The notes beneath the pieces are model-generated. The model ran no database searches and was not told the origin of the DNA. It was given only the letters and a program-made list of their open reading frames with translations. A stretch of DNA of 64,000 bases. Origin: Bacillota bacterium (GTDB lineage: Bacteria > Bacillota > Sulfobacillia > JAIMAT01). Positions 9,263 through 17,211 of this stretch are shown here, piece after piece. Every line of letters starts with the position of its first letter. Within the stretch, counting starts at the first letter, position 1. Location of the stretch: positions 1 to 64,000 of the forward strand of contig JASBVM010000017.1 of the NCBI GenBank assembly GCA_029961055.1, in the 5' to 3' direction. The translations under genes were made by a program, and so were the position numbers.

Positions 9263-10203
9263 GGCTCCTCGCCCCCCGTTGCGGAAACCGCCGGTGCCGG
9301 GTGCCGCGCCGGCGCCCCGGCCGGCAGCGCCGAGGCGGAGGCGAGGGCGGCGGGGTCCAGGCGGCCTTCCTCGGCCAGCTCCAGCAGCTCCGCCAGGTGG
9401 ACGACCGGCCACGGGTCTCCCCGCCGCCGGAGGCGCCCGCCCAGGTGGAGGAGGCAGCCCAGGTCGGCGCTGACCAGCGCCGCCGCGCCCTCCCGGCGTT
9501 TCTCGGCCACCTGGGCCAGCTTGGCGTCGGCCATCACCGCCGCCAGCGAAGGCTCCACCAGGGAGAAGGTGCCGCCGAAGCCGCAGCACTGGTCGGCGGC
9601 CGGCGGCTCCTCCGCCTCCACCCCGGCCCGCTCGAGCGCGCGGAGCGGCGCCTCGCGCACCCCCAGGAGCCGGCGCATGTGACAGCCGTTGTGGTAGGCG
9701 ACGCGGAGGGGCGCCTCCCTCCCCGCCGGCGCGCGGGGCGGACCGTCCTCCCCGGTCTCACGCTCCTCGGCCCCCACCCGCTCCAGGAACTCGCTCAGCT
9801 CCACCACGCGGCCGGCCAGGCGCCGGGCTCGCTCGCCCCAGGACGAGGCCTCGACCCCGCTCTCGCCCCGCTCGCGGGCCTCCCGCTCGAGCAGCCCGGG
9901 CAGCTCCGCGCGGACCATGGCGGCGCAGGAGCCGGAGAGCGCCACCACCGGAGCCGCATCGCCTGCCTCCTCGAAGGCCGCCACCAGCCGGCGCCCCAGC
10001 TCGGCCGCCTCGCGGTCGTGGCCGGCGTTGAAGGCGAACTGCCCGCAGCAGGTCTGCCGCTCCGGGAAGCGGACGCGGAAGCCGCGCCGCTCCAGGAGCC
10101 GGAGCGCGGCGACGGCCGCCTGGGGCCGGAACAGGTCGACCATGCAACTGACGAAGAGATCGACGGTGCCGCCGTTCCCGGCCGCACCGGCCTCGCCGGA
10201 CAC
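9259..10203 (-). CDS. lutA: LutA, CCG-domain lactate utilisation protein A
   Basis: This 314-residue protein has the two cysteine-rich CCG domains of the LutA/GlpC/HdrB type: CCG at 52-54 with Cys93 (SGSC), and YHNGCH (Cys174) with QCCGFGG at 205-211. In LutA these bind an iron-sulfur cluster and take part in L-lactate oxidation. The start is GTG 10203 with AAGGAGG upstream. The C-terminal 40 residues are Ala/Pro-rich and not conserved. The broken malate synthase gene lies 43 bases upstream on the same strand, so the promoter of this operon has probably been lost or lies further up. Confidence 0.92.
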   Translation of the reverse strand: MSGEAGAAGNGGTVDLFVSCMVDLFRPQAAVAALRLLERRGFRVRFPERQTCCGQFAFNAGHDREAAELGRRLVAAFEEAGDAAPVVALSGSCAAMVRAELPGLLEREARERGESGVEASSWGERARRLAGRVVELSEFLERVGAEERETGEDGPPRAPAGREAPLRVAYHNGCHMRRLLGVREAPLRALERAGVEAEEPPAADQCCGFGGTFSLVEPSLAAVMADAKLAQVAEKRREGAAALVSADLGCLLHLGGRLRRRGDPWPVVHLAELLELAEEGRLDPAALASASALPAGAPARHPAPAVSATGGEEP

Positions 10204-10246
10204 CGTCCCGTCGCCTCCTTCCCGGGTCCCTCCGGGCGGCGCGCGT

Positions 10247-11245
10247 TCAGGGCAGGCGCTCGTACATCGCCAGGGTGAAGAAGCCGGGGAGCTCCTCCTG
10301 GAAGGTCAGCTGGCGCAGGATCTGCCGCGCTTCCTCGTAGTCTCCGCCGGCGGAGCGCTCCTCGCCCACCTCCGCCCGGATCTTCGCCATCTCCTCGTCG
10401 AGAAGCTTCTCCAGAAGCTCCGCCGTCACCCGCCGCCCGTCGTCGAGGACGCCCCGCGGGTGGTGGAGCCACTGCCAGAGCTGGGTACGGGCGATCTCGG
10501 CCGTGGCGGCGTCCTCCATCAGGTGGAAGATGGGGACGGCGCCCCGGCCGCCCAGCCAGGCCGCGATGTACTGGACGGCGACGCTCAGGTTGTTGCGGAC
10601 GCCCGCCTCGGTGATGGTCCCCTCCGGCACCCGGAGCAGCTCCTCGGCCGTCACGCGCACGTCCTCCCGCTTCCGGTCGATCTGGTTGGGGCCGGGCATC
10701 CGGCGGTCGAAGACCTCCCTGGCCACGGGGACGAGGCCGGGGTGCGCCACCCAGGTGCCGTCGTGCCCGTCGCCGGCCTCCCGCTCCTTGTCCTCGCGGA
10801 CCAGGGCGAAGGCGCGCTCATTCGCCTCCGGGTCGTCCCTGACCGGGATCTGCGCGGCCATGCCGCCGATGCAGTGGACGTTCCGGCGGTGGCAGGTGCG
10901 GATGGCCAGCTGCGTGTAGGCGCGCATGAAGGGGACGGTCATGGTCACCTGGGCGCGGTCGGGAAGGATCCACTCCTCGTGCGCGTGGAGCGTCTTGATG
11001 GTGCTGAAGATGTAGTCCCAGCGGCCGCAGTTGAGACCGGCCGAGTGGTCGCGCAGCTCCCAGAGGATCTCGTCCATCTCGAAGGCCGCCGGCAGCGTCT
11101 CGATCAGCACGGTCGCCTTGGTCACACCGTGGGGCAGGCCCAGCTGCCGTTCCGCCCAGGTGAAGACGTCGTTCCAGAGCCGCGCCTCCAGGTGGCTCTC
11201 CAGCTTGGGCAGGTAGAGGTAGGGCCCGCTCCCCCTCTCCAGAAG
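10247..11245 (-). pseudogene. aceB: Malate synthase A fragment, first third missing
   Basis: From about 11240 to the stop the translation matches malate synthase [21 protein letters not shown], then the glyoxylate/metal-binding stretch [27 protein letters not shown], and the C-terminal [10 protein letters not shown] with [21 protein letters not shown]. The enzyme joins glyoxylate and acetyl-CoA to malate. Whole enzymes have about 530 residues; here roughly 330 remain, and the N-terminal ~190 are absent. No start codon with a ribosome site is found in this frame near the break; instead the frame opens into an unrelated gene. It lies directly upstream of lutA. It is most likely a truncated relic or an assembly join. 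Confidence 0.85.
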
Positions 11246-11412
11246 AGCGCCATCAGGTCCGCCAACCCGAGGAAGGCCGCCGCCAGCCAGCGTTCGCCCC
11301 GCCAGCGGCCGCCTCCCAGCAACCAGACGACGCGCAGCAGCCCCAGCAGCATCACCAGGCCGGCCAGCTCCAGGCCGTGGACGGCGCGCGCCACGTTGAG
11401 CAGGGTGTCCAG
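11236..11412 (-). pseudogene. Small membrane protein fragment, 3' end lost at the malate synthase junction
   Basis: Downstream of the phosphoribosyltransferase gene a frame encodes about 58 residues with two strongly hydrophobic segments ([16 protein letters not shown] and [19 protein letters not shown]) around a basic loop (GGGRWRGER). This looks like a two-helix membrane protein. GGGAGGG lies six bases before a CTG at 11412; the first standard start is GTG 11394. After LMALFWRG the DNA becomes malate synthase sequence in another frame, so the natural 3' end is gone. The product is not recognised. Confidence 0.45.
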
Positions 11413-11456
11413 ATCGCTCCCTCCCTTCTCGACCGCCCGGGCGGCGCCGCGGCTCG

Positions 11457-11942
11457 TCAGTCGGCGAGCCGCTCCCAGGGGTAAACCAGCCAGTCGTCGG
11501 TCTCGGCGGCGAAGAAGTCGGGGCCGTCGTTGGGGAAGTGGCTCTGCCGGCGACGATAGTGGAGGACCACCACGTAGGGCTTGGCGCCGGCCGCGATGGC
11601 GCGGGTCTTGACCGCCATGGGCAGCTCCCCGTCCGCCCAGACGTCGTCCACCACCAGCAACCGCTTGCCGCGGAGGTCGTCGGTGGACGGGAACTGCCAG
11701 AAGAGCGGGCGTCGCTCGGTCTGCCACGGGCCACAGAAGAAGACGACCGAAGCCGCCATGACGTTGCGCAGGTCGAGCAGCTCCGAGATGAGCCCTGCGG
11801 GGATCAGCCCGCCCCGCGTCACACAGAGGATGGCGTCGAACGGGCCCGCCGCGAGTAGCCTCGGCTTCAGCTCCACCACCAGGCGTTCGACGTCCTGCCA
11901 GCTCAGTTCGATCCGGCGTTCCGGCTTCGACGACGGGTTCAA
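11457..11942 (-). CDS. Phosphoribosyltransferase family protein
   Basis: About 161 residues with the type I phosphoribosyltransferase fold. The PRPP loop is [14 protein letters not shown], with the paired Asp residues and a Gly, and a [13 protein letters not shown] segment lies near the N-terminus. The family transfers ribose phosphate from PRPP to purine bases; the layout resembles xanthine/guanine or hypoxanthine enzymes, but the C-terminal base-binding part (DWLVYPWE) does not settle the base. The start is placed at TTG 11942, six bases after GGAGGT; an ATG at 11981 has no such site. A purine salvage role fits the family only. Confidence 0.75.
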   Translation of the reverse strand: MNPSSKPERRIELSWQDVERLVVELKPRLLAAGPFDAILCVTRGGLIPAGLISELLDLRNVMAASVVFFCGPWQTERRPLFWQFPSTDDLRGKRLLVVDDVWADGELPMAVKTRAIAAGAKPYVVVLHYRRRQSHFPNDGPDFFAAETDDWLVYPWERLAD

Positions 11943-12079
11943 CGAGGCACCTCCGCTCGAGCCATTCCATTCCGGCCGCACGCCCGCATCTCCTGCACCA
12001 GCGCCCCCGCGGGACCGGGGAGCCTGCCCGGGATGGGCCGGGGAATAGGCCGGCGTCCGGGGGAGACCGTAAAAGGGCG

Positions 12080-13588
12080 ATGAACCTGCGCACGCTCTTG
12101 CGGCGAAAGCCGCTCGACTTCACGCTGCGCGAGACCCGCGAGGGGCCGCGCCTCCGCCGCACCCTGGGCGCGGGGGACCTGACCCTCTTCGGCATCGGCG
12201 CCATCATCGGCACGGGCATCTTCGTCCTGACGGGCGTGGGCGCGGCCCGCTACGCGGGTCCCGGCATCGTCCTCTCCTTCCTGGTCTCGGGCACCGTGGC
12301 CGCGCTGGCGGCCCTCTCCTACGCCGAACTCGCCTCCATGCTGCCGATCGCCGGGAGCGTCTATACCTACGCGTACACGGCCCTGGGCGAGATCATCGCC
12401 TGGGTGATCGGCTGGGACCTCATCCTGGAATACGTGGTGGCGGCCTCGGCGGTGGCCATCGGCTGGTCCAGCTACCTCCGCGACCTGCTGGCCTCGGCCG
12501 GCCTCGAACTGCCCAGGTGGGCGACCTCGCCGCTGGTCGGGCCAGCGGGGGAGCCCCACGGCCTCAACCTGCCGGCGATGGCGGTGGCGGCGGCGATCAC
12601 CTGGCTCCTGGTGCGCGGGACCCAGCAGGGGGAGCGGGTCAACGACCTGGTGGTGCTGGTCAAGCTGGCGGTGATCGGGGTCTTCCTGGGAGCCGGGCTC
12701 TTCCACGCGCGCATCCGGCACTGGCAGCCGTTCCTGCCCTACGGCGTCACGGGCATCTTCCGCGGGGCGGCCATCATCTTCTTCGCCTACATCGGCTTCG
12801 ACGCGGTCTCGACCGCGGCCGAGGAGGTGAAGGATCCGGCCCGTGACCTGCCCAGGGGGATCCTCGCCTCGCTGGGTGTCTCCACCCTGCTCTACGTGGC
12901 CGTCTCGGCCCTCCTGACGCTGCTGGTGCCGTACGACCGGCTGGACACCGCCTCGCCGGTGGCCTCGGCGCTGCTCGATGTGGGCGTCCGCTGGGGCGCG
13001 GCGGCGGTCTCGGTCGGGGCGCTGGCCGGGTTGACCAGCGTCCTTCTGGTCGACATCTTCGGGCAGAGCCGCATCTTCTTCGCCATGGCCCGGGACGGCC
13101 TGCTGCCCGAGTCCTTCGCCCAGGTTCACCCCCGCTACCGGACGCCCTACCGGGTGACGATCCTCACCGGTCTGGCGGTGGCCGCGCTGGGAGGACTGCT
13201 CCCCGTCTCCGACGTCGCCCAGCTGGCCAACATCGGCACGCTGGCCGCCTTCTTCCTGGTCTCCCTGGGCGTCATCGTCCTCCGCCTCGGCACGCTGGCC
13301 GCCTTCTTCCTGGTCTCCCTGGGCGTCATCGTCCTCCGCCGGCGCCACCCCGAATGGAAGCGGCCCTTCCGCGTCCCCGCCGTCCCGTGGCTGCCCGGGC
13401 TGGCGGCCGCATCGTCGCTCTGGCTGGCCACCAACCTGCCCCGCCTGACCTGGATCGTCTTCACCAGCTGGCTTCTCCTGGGGCTCGTCCTCTACTTCCT
13501 CTACGGCCGGCGACACAGCCGGCTCGCCCGGGAAGAGGCGGCTCCAGGCCGCGGGCGCGAGCCGGAGCCGGTGCGCCCGGCGCCCTGA
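12080..13588 (+). CDS. APC-family amino-acid permease with an internal duplication
   Basis: A 502-residue permease of the cationic amino-acid transporter type (YfnA-like). It begins with the typical charged N-terminus and the signature GIGAIIGTGIFVLTG near residues 38-52, followed by about twelve membrane segments, and FFAYIGFDAVSTAAEEVKDP near residue 240. Close to the C-terminus the segment GTLAAFFLVSLGVIVLR occurs twice in a row because of an exact 54-bp in-frame repeat (13235-13340); relatives have it once, followed by RRRHPEWKRPFRVP. The extra 18 residues lengthen or add a hydrophobic segment. The substrate is probably a neutral or cationic amino acid. It is monocistronic and divergent from the phosphoribosyltransferase. 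Confidence 0.88.
   Translation: MNLRTLLRRKPLDFTLRETREGPRLRRTLGAGDLTLFGIGAIIGTGIFVLTGVGAARYAGPGIVLSFLVSGTVAALAALSYAELASMLPIAGSVYTYAYTALGEIIAWVIGWDLILEYVVAASAVAIGWSSYLRDLLASAGLELPRWATSPLVGPAGEPHGLNLPAMAVAAAITWLLVRGTQQGERVNDLVVLVKLAVIGVFLGAGLFHARIRHWQPFLPYGVTGIFRGAAIIFFAYIGFDAVSTAAEEVKDPARDLPRGILASLGVSTLLYVAVSALLTLLVPYDRLDTASPVASALLDVGVRWGAAAVSVGALAGLTSVLLVDIFGQSRIFFAMARDGLLPESFAQVHPRYRTPYRVTILTGLAVAALGGLLPVSDVAQLANIGTLAAFFLVSLGVIVLRLGTLAAFFLVSLGVIVLRRRHPEWKRPFRVPAVPWLPGLAAASSLWLATNLPRLTWIVFTSWLLLGLVLYFLYGRRHSRLAREEAAPGRGREPEPVRPAP
13235..13340 (+). repeat. 54-bp tandem duplication inside the permease gene
   Basis: Two adjacent copies, the first at 13235-13288 and the second from 13289, are identical for 52 bases. 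The unit length is a multiple of three, so the frame is kept and 18 residues are added. No mismatch between the copies suggests a recent event, or a sequencing or assembly slip. Confidence 0.95.
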
Positions 13589-13664
13589 GTGCGGTATCCT
13601 GGTGCCACTCGCGGGGGATGAGCGACCCGAGCGATCATCGCGAAGAAGGGGTGGAAGCCCGACC

Positions 13665-14174
13665 ATGGCGGCACTGACGGCGACGGTGGAGTGGCGGGGC
13701 GGTACCAGCTTCCTGGCGCGGGCGGGGAGCGGCGGCCGGGTGGAGATCCGCGCCGCCGGCGAGGTGCAGGGAGCAGGCGGGCGGACGCTGGACGAGCTGG
13801 CCGACGAGGCGTCCGCGGCTCCGGTCCGGCCGAAGGAGGCGGTGCTGGCCGGTCTCGGCGGCTGCACCGGGATCGACGTGGTCTCCATCCTCGACAAGAT
13901 GCGCCAGCCCCTGGAGGGCTTCGCGGTGGAGATCGCGGCCGAGCAGGCCGAGAGCGACCCCAAGGTCTTCACGCACCTGCGCCTGCGCTACCGTTTCACG
14001 GGGCCGCTGGAGCCGGCCCGGGTGGTCCGCGCCGTCCGCCTCTCGGAGGAGAAATACTGTGGCGTGCTGGCCATGCTCGCCCAGACCGCTTCGGTTCAGA
14101 CCGAGGTGGAGTTGAACGGGCAGGAGCTCGCCTACGAGCCGGCCGAGGTGCCGGCGAGAAGCCGCGCTTCCTGA
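13665..14174 (+). CDS. OsmC-like peroxiredoxin
   Basis: A 169-residue protein of the OsmC/Ohr superfamily, thiol peroxidases that reduce organic hydroperoxides. The two redox cysteines are visible: Cys67 in LAGLGGCTGIDVV and Cys132 in EEKYCGV. This places it with the OsmC/YhfA branch rather than Ohr. The ATG at 13665 has AAGGGGTGG upstream; an in-frame GTG at 13602 would add an unconserved, charged leader. It follows the permease by 76 bases and is convergent with the nitronate monooxygenase-like gene, with only six bases between their stops. Confidence 0.87.
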   Translation: MAALTATVEWRGGTSFLARAGSGGRVEIRAAGEVQGAGGRTLDELADEASAAPVRPKEAVLAGLGGCTGIDVVSILDKMRQPLEGFAVEIAAEQAESDPKVFTHLRLRYRFTGPLEPARVVRAVRLSEEKYCGVLAMLAQTASVQTEVELNGQELAYEPAEVPARSRAS

Positions 14175-14180
14175 GCGGCC

Positions 14181-15143
14181 TCAGGCAAGCAGCTGCTCCA
14201 GCCGCTCCAGCGCCTCCCTCGCCTCCAGCTCGATGCGGTCGAGCAGCTCGGCCACGGTGGGGATGTCCCGGATCAAGGCGCTGGCCTGGCCGGCCCAGAC
14301 GAAGCCTTCGTCCAGCCGGCCCTCCAGGGCGGCGCGCACGTTCCTCTCCCCGCTGACCAGCGGCAGGATCTCCTCCTCCGGCGCACCGGCACCTTCGGCG
14401 CTCCGGATCCGCTCCACCCAGGCGCCCTTCAGCGCCCGCCCGGGCCGGCCCAGGGAGACCTCGATCAGGGCGGTGGAGGCTTCGCCCGCCTCCACCAGCG
14501 CCTGCTTGTAGGCGGCGTGGGCCGGCGACTCGCGCGTGGCCACGAAGCGCGTCCCCATCTCGATCCCCTCCGCGCCCAGCGCGAGGGCGGCCGCCAGGCC
14601 GCGCCCGTCCACGATCCCGCCCGAGGCGACCACCGGGACCCGGACCGCCTCCACCACCTGGCGGACCAGCACCAGCGTGCTGGTGTCGTCGCGCCCGATA
14701 TGCCCGCCGCCCTCGGCCCCCACGGCCACCACCACGTCGGCGCCCAGCGCCTCCGCCTTCCTCGCCTGGCGGACGCTGGAGACCAGCACCAGGGTCCGCG
14801 GCCGGCGCCCGGGCCAGGATTGGATCCGGCGGAGCACCGGTTCGGGGTTCCCGCCGGTGATGCTGATCACATCCGGCTCCAGCTCCAGGGCCGTCTCCAG
14901 CATCGGCTCCACCTGCCAGTGGCCCAGGGCGAAGTTGATGCCGAACGGCGCCCCGGTCAGCTGGCGGAGGCGGCCCACCTCCTGGCGGAGCGCCTCGGGG
15001 GTGTGGAGCGTGGCCGCCGTCACCTGCCCGAGCCCGCCTGCCTCGCCGACGGCCGCCGCCAGCTCCGCCCGCGCCAGGTAGGCGAGCCCGCCCTGGATGA
15101 CGGGCCTGCGGATGCCCAGGAGCTCGGTCAGGCGCGTCCTCAC
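14181..15143 (-). CDS. Nitronate monooxygenase / FabK-like FMN flavoprotein
   Basis: The 320-residue TIM-barrel protein fits the nitronate monooxygenase (2-nitropropane dioxygenase) family. It has LGIRRPVIQGGLAYLA at the N-terminus, GAPFGINF, the FMN-phosphate part VVAVGAEGGGHIGR with the family GGHxG pattern, VPVVASGGIVDGRGLAAAL and LGAEGIEMGTRFVA. The family oxidises nitronates or, in the FabK branch, reduces enoyl-ACP; the sequence alone does not separate the two. The start chosen is GTG 15143 (RTRLTELLG), which matches usual family starts and has a G-rich site; GTG 15170 would add nine residues. It follows the SDR gene on the same strand. Confidence 0.8.
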   Translation of the reverse strand: MRTRLTELLGIRRPVIQGGLAYLARAELAAAVGEAGGLGQVTAATLHTPEALRQEVGRLRQLTGAPFGINFALGHWQVEPMLETALELEPDVISITGGNPEPVLRRIQSWPGRRPRTLVLVSSVRQARKAEALGADVVVAVGAEGGGHIGRDDTSTLVLVRQVVEAVRVPVVASGGIVDGRGLAAALALGAEGIEMGTRFVATRESPAHAAYKQALVEAGEASTALIEVSLGRPGRALKGAWVERIRSAEGAGAPEEEILPLVSGERNVRAALEGRLDEGFVWAGQASALIRDIPTVAELLDRIELEAREALERLEQLLA

Positions 15144-15198
15144 CCTCGCCCACCCCTCGTCGCGTCCCACGTCCCGCGCCGCCTTCCACGCCCCGCCT

Positions 15199-15984
15199 TC
15201 ACAGGGCGTGGACCAGGCCGCCGTCGACCAGGACGAACTGGCCGTTCACGTAGCTGGCCGCCGGCGACGCCAGGAAGACAGCCACCCGGGCCAGCTCCTC
15301 CGGTTGACCGTAGCGGCCCAGGGGGATGTTCCGGGCGTACTCCGCCGCCACCGCCTCGGGCGTCGTGCCCGCCCGGGCCGCCCGGTCGCGGTCGAGCTCG
15401 GCCACCCGTTCGGTGGCGATCCGCCCCGGCGCGACCGCGTTGACGCGGATCCTCGGCGCCCACTCCTGGGAGAGGCTCTTGGTCAGGGTGACCACTCCGG
15501 CCCGGATCACGTTGGAGAGGAGCAGTCCCTCGATGGGCTGCTTCACCGACGTCGAGACGTCGTTGACCACCGCCGGCGCGTCGCTCTTCTCCAGCCAGGG
15601 GCGCGCCGCCCGGAGCGTGCGCACGACGCTGAGCAGGTTGAGCTCGAAGGCCGCCAGCCAGTCGGCGTCCGACAGCTCGTCGAACTCCCCCGGCCGCGGG
15701 CCGCCCGCGTTGGTGAAGAGCGCGTCGATGCGCCCGTACCGCTCCCCCACCGCCTGGAAGAAGCGTTCCACCGCCGCCGGGTCGGTCAGGTCGCAGGCCA
15801 TGGCCAGCACCTCTGCGCCGTGCTCCCGCTCCAGGGTGCCGGCCAGTTCGGCCACCGCCGCCTGCCTCCGGCTGGAGACGGCCAGGCGCGCCCCCTCCGC
15901 CGCGAACGCCGCCGCCACGGCCCGGCCCAGTCCCTGGCTGGCCGCGGTCACCACCGCCACCCGTCCCCTCAGTCCCAAGTCCAA
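15199..15984 (-). CDS. Short-chain dehydrogenase/reductase of an atypical type lacking YxxxK
   Basis: A 261-residue Rossmann protein with a nucleotide loop TAASQGLGRA, the CDLTD adenine-contact segment, NAGG, and the C-terminal GRYGQPEELARVAVFLASPAASYVNGQ typical of FabG-like SDRs. The catalytic Ser is present (NDVSTSV), but where YxxxK is expected the protein reads LLLSNVIRAGV, so Tyr and Lys are replaced. SDRs with this pattern form a known odd subgroup, so this is probably family-specific rather than damage. The start is TTG 15984 (or TTG 15978). It lies between the ResA-like gene and the flavoprotein gene, all on one strand. Substrate unknown. Confidence 0.8.
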   Translation of the reverse strand: MDLGLRGRVAVVTAASQGLGRAVAAAFAAEGARLAVSSRRQAAVAELAGTLEREHGAEVLAMACDLTDPAAVERFFQAVGERYGRIDALFTNAGGPRPGEFDELSDADWLAAFELNLLSVVRTLRAARPWLEKSDAPAVVNDVSTSVKQPIEGLLLSNVIRAGVVTLTKSLSQEWAPRIRVNAVAPGRIATERVAELDRDRAARAGTTPEAVAAEYARNIPLGRYGQPEELARVAVFLASPAASYVNGQFVLVDGGLVHAL

Positions 15985-16038
15985 GCCTCAGCCACCCCCT
16001 TTGCCCCTTTCACCGCCTGCTGCGGGGGCTCCTCCGTC

Positions 16039-17199
16039 TCACGGGGCCCATTCCCAGTGCAGACCGTCCGCCGAACGGTAGAGGTCGCCGTTGGGCGCCC
16101 CCGCCCAGAGGAAGCCCGCGGCCCTGGCCAGGCCCGCGAAGCTTCGCGCGGGCGCGCCCGCGGCCTCCGCCCTTGCCGAGGCGGCGTCGGCCAGCCACAG
16201 GCCGCGGTCGCTGGCCACCAGGACCCGGCCCGGGGAGAGCGGCAGGAGCGCGCCGGCCCGCCGCTCGAAGCCGCTGACCGTCCGGCTCCTCCCCTCCGGG
16301 TCGACCGTCAGGAGCGTCGCGCCCGCGCCCAGCCAGATCCGCGCCAGGCGCCCCCGGGGATCGCTCTCCACCGCCAGCGCCGTCACCGCGAGGTCGCCGG
16401 GCAGGTCTGTGGCGAAGGGCAGCATCCGTCCCCCCGGCCCCCCGACCAGGAGCCCCTGGCCCGGCTGCCAGCGGACCCGCCAGCGGCCGTCCTCCGAGAC
16501 CGCCTCGGGGGCGCCTCCCCCTCCCTGCCCGGGAAGCACCCCCTTGACCGTCCTCCAGCCGGCGCCCGCCCGTTCCCAGCTGCCCCGCTCCGTCACCACC
16601 ACCAGGCCACCGTCCGCCGCGCGCGCCAGCGCCACCAGACGGTCGCCCGGCCGGACCGGTCCCACGCCCTCGGCGTCCAGCGGGCGCCCCAGCGCCCGGG
16701 CGGCCAGGCTCTGCATCTGCTCGAAGCTCATGGGACCCGAGGCGAAGGCGCGCAGCCGCCCATCCGGCCCCACGAACCAGGACTCGGGGTAGCCCGTCAG
16801 CCCGTAGGCGCCCGAGACCGCCTTGTCCCGGTCGAGAAGGACCGGATAGTCGATGCCCGAGTCGCGCACGTAGGCCTGCACCGTCTCCGCTGTCTCGGCC
16901 ACGTCGACACCCAGCACCATGACCTGGCGGGCGTACCGCTCCTCAAAGGCGACCAGCGCCGGCGTCTCCTCCCGGCAGGGCGGGCACCAGGTCGTCCAGA
17001 AGTTGATGAGCACCACCCTGCCCCGCAGGTCGCTCAGCTGCAGCCTCTTGCCGCCGCCCAGCTCGGGGAGGGAGAAGTCGGGAGCCAGGCTGCCCACGGC
17101 CGGTCGGCCGTGGGGCCGGCTGGAGAGGAAGGCGCCACCCAGCGCCAGCACCAGGATTCCCAGGGCAAGCCACGTCGTCCACCGTCGCGTTCCGCTCAC
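16039..17199 (-). CDS. resA: Membrane-anchored ResA/TlpA-like thiol-disulfide protein with a C-terminal propeller-like domain
   Basis: Residues 8-26 form a single N-terminal membrane anchor. A thioredoxin-like domain (about 35-175) follows with the redox motif WCPPC (Cys72, Cys75) and the cis-Pro region GLTGYPESWFVGPDG. ResA-type proteins reduce apocytochrome c cysteines on the outer face, using electrons from CcdA, which is encoded just upstream. The remaining 200 residues are unusual: repeated short units such as GDRLVALARAADGGLVVVTERG and RIWLGAGATLLTVDPEG suggest a beta-propeller. Typical ResA has 175-180 residues, so this is a fusion. The start is GTG 17199. The role is inferred from motif and neighbours. 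Confidence 0.82.
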   Translation of the reverse strand: MSGTRRWTTWLALGILVLALGGAFLSSRPHGRPAVGSLAPDFSLPELGGGKRLQLSDLRGRVVLINFWTTWCPPCREETPALVAFEERYARQVMVLGVDVAETAETVQAYVRDSGIDYPVLLDRDKAVSGAYGLTGYPESWFVGPDGRLRAFASGPMSFEQMQSLAARALGRPLDAEGVGPVRPGDRLVALARAADGGLVVVTERGSWERAGAGWRTVKGVLPGQGGGGAPEAVSEDGRWRVRWQPGQGLLVGGPGGRMLPFATDLPGDLAVTALAVESDPRGRLARIWLGAGATLLTVDPEGRSRTVSGFERRAGALLPLSPGRVLVASDRGLWLADAASARAEAAGAPARSFAGLARAAGFLWAGAPNGDLYRSADGLHWEWAP

Positions 17200-17211
17200 C
17201 TCCCCTCCGCC

